A stretch of 64,000 nt of DNA from Moniliophthora roreri (taxonomy: Eukaryota > Basidiomycota > Agaricomycetes > Agaricales > Marasmiaceae): the NCBI GenBank assembly GCA_001466705.2, contig LATX02000192.1, positions 496,001 to 560,000 on the forward strand, read 5' to 3'. The position numbers and the translations under genes were made by a program. Below, one piece after another: positions 60,646 to 64,000 of this stretch (position 1 is its first letter; each line of letters begins with the position of its first letter). Below the pieces are notes generated by a model, which saw only the letters and a list, made by a program, of their open reading frames with translations, did not search any database and was not told where the DNA came from.

Positions 60646-61642
60646 CTAATAACTATACCGCCTCTCCCCCGATCTCCCATGACCATGTCGCTTGGAGCTC
60701 CTTGACCTCGAGCTCTTGTGTTTATGCGATTTCGATCGCTTGACATCCGGTGAAGGCATGTACACAATGGGTTGATGATGATTCGGAGATGGCGGTGGAG
60801 ATTTTGGAGATCCTAGGATCCCACCGGTGAGTTTGGATAGCCAGGATGATTTTGTAGGTGTTGGTACTGCTGCTGGTATTGGGTGGGTCATGATGGGTGT
60901 TTGGACCTATATAGCAAACGTAAAATGTTGTTGTTAGTAACCAGTTGAAAAGAATGACGAAAAGAAAAAACAGCCCACGCACCACTCCACCAGGTAAAAC
61001 AGCGTACGCGCCGGTTGGGATGACCACAGGTTCTTTGTAAGGCGGGTAATATAGATTGGTGTAGGCAGCCGGTGTTGTGTGACCGGTTGTATTGGAGCGT
61101 ACAGGAGGCTGTCTGTACTGCATTGGCGCTGGATGTGGTGCAGGATGTGGTGCTTGGGCATGGGGCATTGTGTTGGATCGCCTAGGCTGCGGATGTGCGT
61201 GTGGTAGCGAGGACGTTGACATGCTGGGTCCATGAGACCGAGACGAGGATCGTGAATTGTCTTTTCGTGAAACTGGGTTTGGGTAAGTGGGAGGAGGAGG
61301 GTATCGCGGTGTACTGTGACCTGTGTGAGGTCGTTGTAATGTGTATGTAGAGCCGCTGCCATAGGTATTCGACCGAGTAGGGTTACTCGGACGACTGGAT
61401 CCTTGGTCGACAGATCTCGAGCGGTGTCTCTCTCTACTACTGCTGCTGCTATTGCTTTTGCGCGGGCTCGAGTAGTAGAAATCATTGTCTGCTCGGAGAG
61501 TCGCGACGTGCATTGCTGGGGTAGTCGGTAGATATGGGTTTGCAGGTCGATGATGACTGGTTTCTTCTGCCCATCGTCCTATACTCCTCAGCTTCTCCTG
61601 ATACCGTTCAATAGCGCCTGGAGAGTAGTCGTATTCTGTCAT
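60646..61642 (-). CDS. Ser/Pro/His-rich disordered protein
   Basis: Two exons (61642-60983 and 60906-60646) join in phase to 306 residues. The N-terminus MTEYDYSPGAIERYQEKLRS is helix-like. A long low-complexity middle follows, rich in Ser, Pro, His and Arg, then PYKEPVVIPTGAYAVLPGGVV at the end of exon 1. Exon 2 contains WLSKLTGGILGSPKSPPPSP and PIVYMPSPD, and ends with a basic Ser/Arg/Lys tail. I recognise the general type, a basidiomycete conserved disordered protein, but no named family. It lies in a tidier, less repetitive stretch than the rest, suggesting that the accessory block ends near the tRNA gene. Confidence 0.75.
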
Positions 61643-63140
61643 GATTTCCTAGTCTTGCGTGTGTGTCGTGTGTCGTGAGGAAAAAAGGGAGAAAATGAAA
61701 AAAAGGAAGAAGACGGAGATTAACCAAGTATCAAGATTTTATAAGGCGGAAGGGGTATTGATGCCGATTCGGGTTATAATAAAAAGAGACAAGAGTCAAG
61801 AAGGGGTCAGTGCCCCGATGAAAAAGGGAAAAAGAAGAAGAGGGAACTGGCCGACTCGAGCCTGGGGTAGACCGGAGGTAAACAAGTCAAAAAAAAAAAA
61901 ATCAATCATTTTTGTACCCATGCCACGTGCTGTTTGGCTGTGTCGCTGGACAAATGGAAATTTGTCGGTTCTGACTCAGCCGTCCAGGGGCCATTATAGC
62001 CTTGGCCATGACGCGTATTGTCCCGATAATGAATACAGCTCGAGCCATCTAGAATATACTATTGGATTCAAGAATCTCTGTGGATGACTCGTTCAAGCTG
62101 TAAGGGCGGCTATGCGGTATGAAGCCCCACATCCAGACCGAAGTATCTCTCTCCGGTCTCCAACCGCAGTACCATGACCTCGACCACGGCCCACGGGTCC
62201 CTCGCGATCGCCTTTTTATGGATATCTCGCCGAACTTGTGTCAAAAGTTCAAAGGCCCGGGCAGTGCGGGGTTACTACGCCAAACTCACAACTCCACAGT
62301 CTCAAGAATGAAACCATGCTAAAATTGACAGGTTAGACTCCCAGAGGCACACTCAAAGAAAACCTCGTGGTTCTGATTGTGGCAATGACATGGGCAAAAA
62401 CAAAAACAAAAAAAGCGCCAGAGGTTTGGGGGACTTATCAAGCTTCAATCGCAGAGATCGATAAGAATGGGTGCGTTATTTTCAACGTGCTCTACACGAG
62501 CTTCACTCGCCCTCTTCGTCATAATGTGTCTTCTATCACTCCAAATCAGAAAGGAAGGGGGTTCCAGGTTGTGATTAGCGCAAGGATGAATAAACGTGTT
62601 GAAACGAAGACGATAACCTCGTTTTCTTTGTGCTGTTTTGTATGTGGCGTCCATTCAGGCTGCCGGGTACCGATCAGCTCAAGGTCTATAAATGAAAGAT
62701 GTGAAGACGAGGAATTATCGTTACTATAATGTGTTCAATGTACGAGTCCCTGTGACGAAGAGGAAGACGAAAATAAGTACGTCAGGATCCCTAGCCTTTG
62801 GATCGGCAGAAGAGTTTCCATTCAGTCGCAGTCGCACAAATTGAAAGAAAGAAAATGCTACTAGCATTGGTTAGCACAGAGGCGTAATCGTCATTCTGTA
62901 GGTTGCGGAATAACCCTCCTCCTCCACACCAAGACCAGGTACCTGTAGACATCCGAAGATCACCGTTCGCCAGATCTGTAAGTGTAACACGGATCTAAAT
63001 GAACAACGGACATTATACGGCTTCACGTAGTAAGATTTCGGAATACCTCAAGTTCACGTCACATCTAAGCACTAACCTTGCGTTTGACGATTTATCGTTA
63101 TAGGTAGAACAGCAGATACCTCCTAAAGACGACGTGAGCA

Positions 63141-63172
<32 letters not shown>

Positions 63173-64000
63173 CTTTGTTCTCAATGGCCTTGCCTCGCGT
63201 TGACAACGTCGTTTGTAACTTCCCTTCCCGACCCCCTATACCCAAGGCCCTTCGTTTTCTCCGAGTCTATGGTCCGGATGGGTAGAGTCCAGGTTGTCGG
63301 TTCTTCTCCCTCGAGGTTGATCTGCAAGTGCGTAGACGACGGAACACTTTGGATCATGTGGGTGTACGTTTGTTTCGTGTTGGGGCGCCTCGGGGTGAAC
63401 ATGAACGTAAACGATCGAATTGAAAGACTCGGATCATAGAGGTTTTGTGGATTCATGTACAGTAAATGCAGTTTCAGTTGGGCGGAGTTGAAAAGAGTTT
63501 GCTTTTAGTGAACGAGTTACTCGCCAGTCGTTGGTCAAAAGCAGAAAGAGAAAGGGCGACGTGGGAAAAAGAAAAAAAGGTCTCACGCGTCTGATGCTTG
63601 ACGCCCGTCCGTCGTCCCTTTACCGCTCGCCGCTTGCACATATCAAAGTTCATTCTGCATGTGCAATTCATTTGCCCCAGGTCCAGGTCCTGGGGCATCC
63701 CGTCTTGATCGGAGTTTGTCAGGGGGGTGCGTGTCATTTGCGGAGACGATGCGCCTGATCAATACTAACATTTCCCTTTGCTTCACACCTTCACCTTGAC
63801 CTGGCGTGGAATCTTGAACCTCCTGCGAATTCTCTCCCTCTCTGAATCAACCTCAATGCATATGAAGAATCCCAGCAAAACTATTACTAGTTCCTTCCTG
63901 TACCTCGACAAAGCAGCGGCCAAATTTCTCTCGCTTTTACCAAGTTCCCATGAACGTCAGTCTTTTCCAGCGCACTTCATACTTTTGAATACAGCTCGGA
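61643..64000. other. No supported gene
   Basis: The 5' region of the disordered-protein gene, then 2 kb with only short frames (for example 61659-62087, Lys-rich and simple in sequence). A poly-C run lies at 63141. A gene starting beyond the window edge is possible. Confidence 0.4.
63141..63167 (+). repeat. Poly-C run of 27 bases
   Basis: An uninterrupted run of C that gives a spurious proline stretch in one frame. It may be a true homopolymer or an assembly artefact, and the length should not be trusted. Confidence 0.9.

Noticed and set aside
61659..62087. Plus-strand 142-codon gene divergent from the disordered-protein gene
   Set aside because: The sequence is Lys/Arg-rich simple repeat overlapping the probable promoter of the neighbour, with no family motif.

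Overview
The window looks like an accessory region of an Agaricomycete (mushroom-forming basidiomycete) genome. The reasons are many 45-60 nt GT-AG introns, no operons, a nuclear intron-containing tRNA-Leu, and gene families expanded in Agaricomycetes: FunK1-type kinases, DUF6535 and DUF6533 membrane proteins, a DUF6593-like domain, a MYND protein with its Agaricomycete-specific tail, and an uncharacterised family defined here by a GVSIGDVG motif. No searches were run. Family names rest on motifs and domain order, and exon joins are manual.

Layout: 1-3 kb, no recognisable gene. 3-7.3 kb, an AIG2-like gamma-glutamylcyclotransferase, a FunK1 kinase, a small dsRNA-binding protein and a doubtful membrane ORF. 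8.8-41 kb, six GVSIGDVG-family genes: A (8790, +), B (11573, -), C (17747, -), D (22325, -), E (32109, -) and F (38310, +). Between them lie an APH-like kinase, a second FunK1 kinase with an acidic minisatellite, and three copies of a DUF6535 segment, two of them broken in the same way. 41.5-60 kb, four DUF6533-like membrane-protein copies, one inverted and three in tandem units, plus a decayed monocarboxylate-type MFS transporter and decayed tRNA-Leu pieces upstream of an intact tRNA-Leu(TAG). 60.6-61.6 kb, a conserved-looking Ser/Pro/His-rich disordered protein. The last 2.3 kb shows no gene, only a 27-base poly-C run.

The most interesting system is the GVSIGDVG family. The paralogs share intron positions. 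Exon 1 is 44 nt in B, D, E and F and 50 nt in A. In four of six it encodes MGx(I/L)(C/A)SC, a classic N-myristoylation/S-palmitoylation start. They then share a core of roughly 400 residues. After a conserved exon junction at the motif GV(V/I)R, each gene carries a different C-terminus: short tails (A, B), a dsRNA-binding domain (C), nothing (D, truncated), a MYND zinc finger plus its associated tail (E), or a DUF6593-like domain (F). This looks like a family of probably membrane-anchored proteins with exchangeable output modules, comparable in design to rapidly evolving recognition or regulatory families. That functional reading is inference; the domain swaps and shared gene structure are visible in the sequence.
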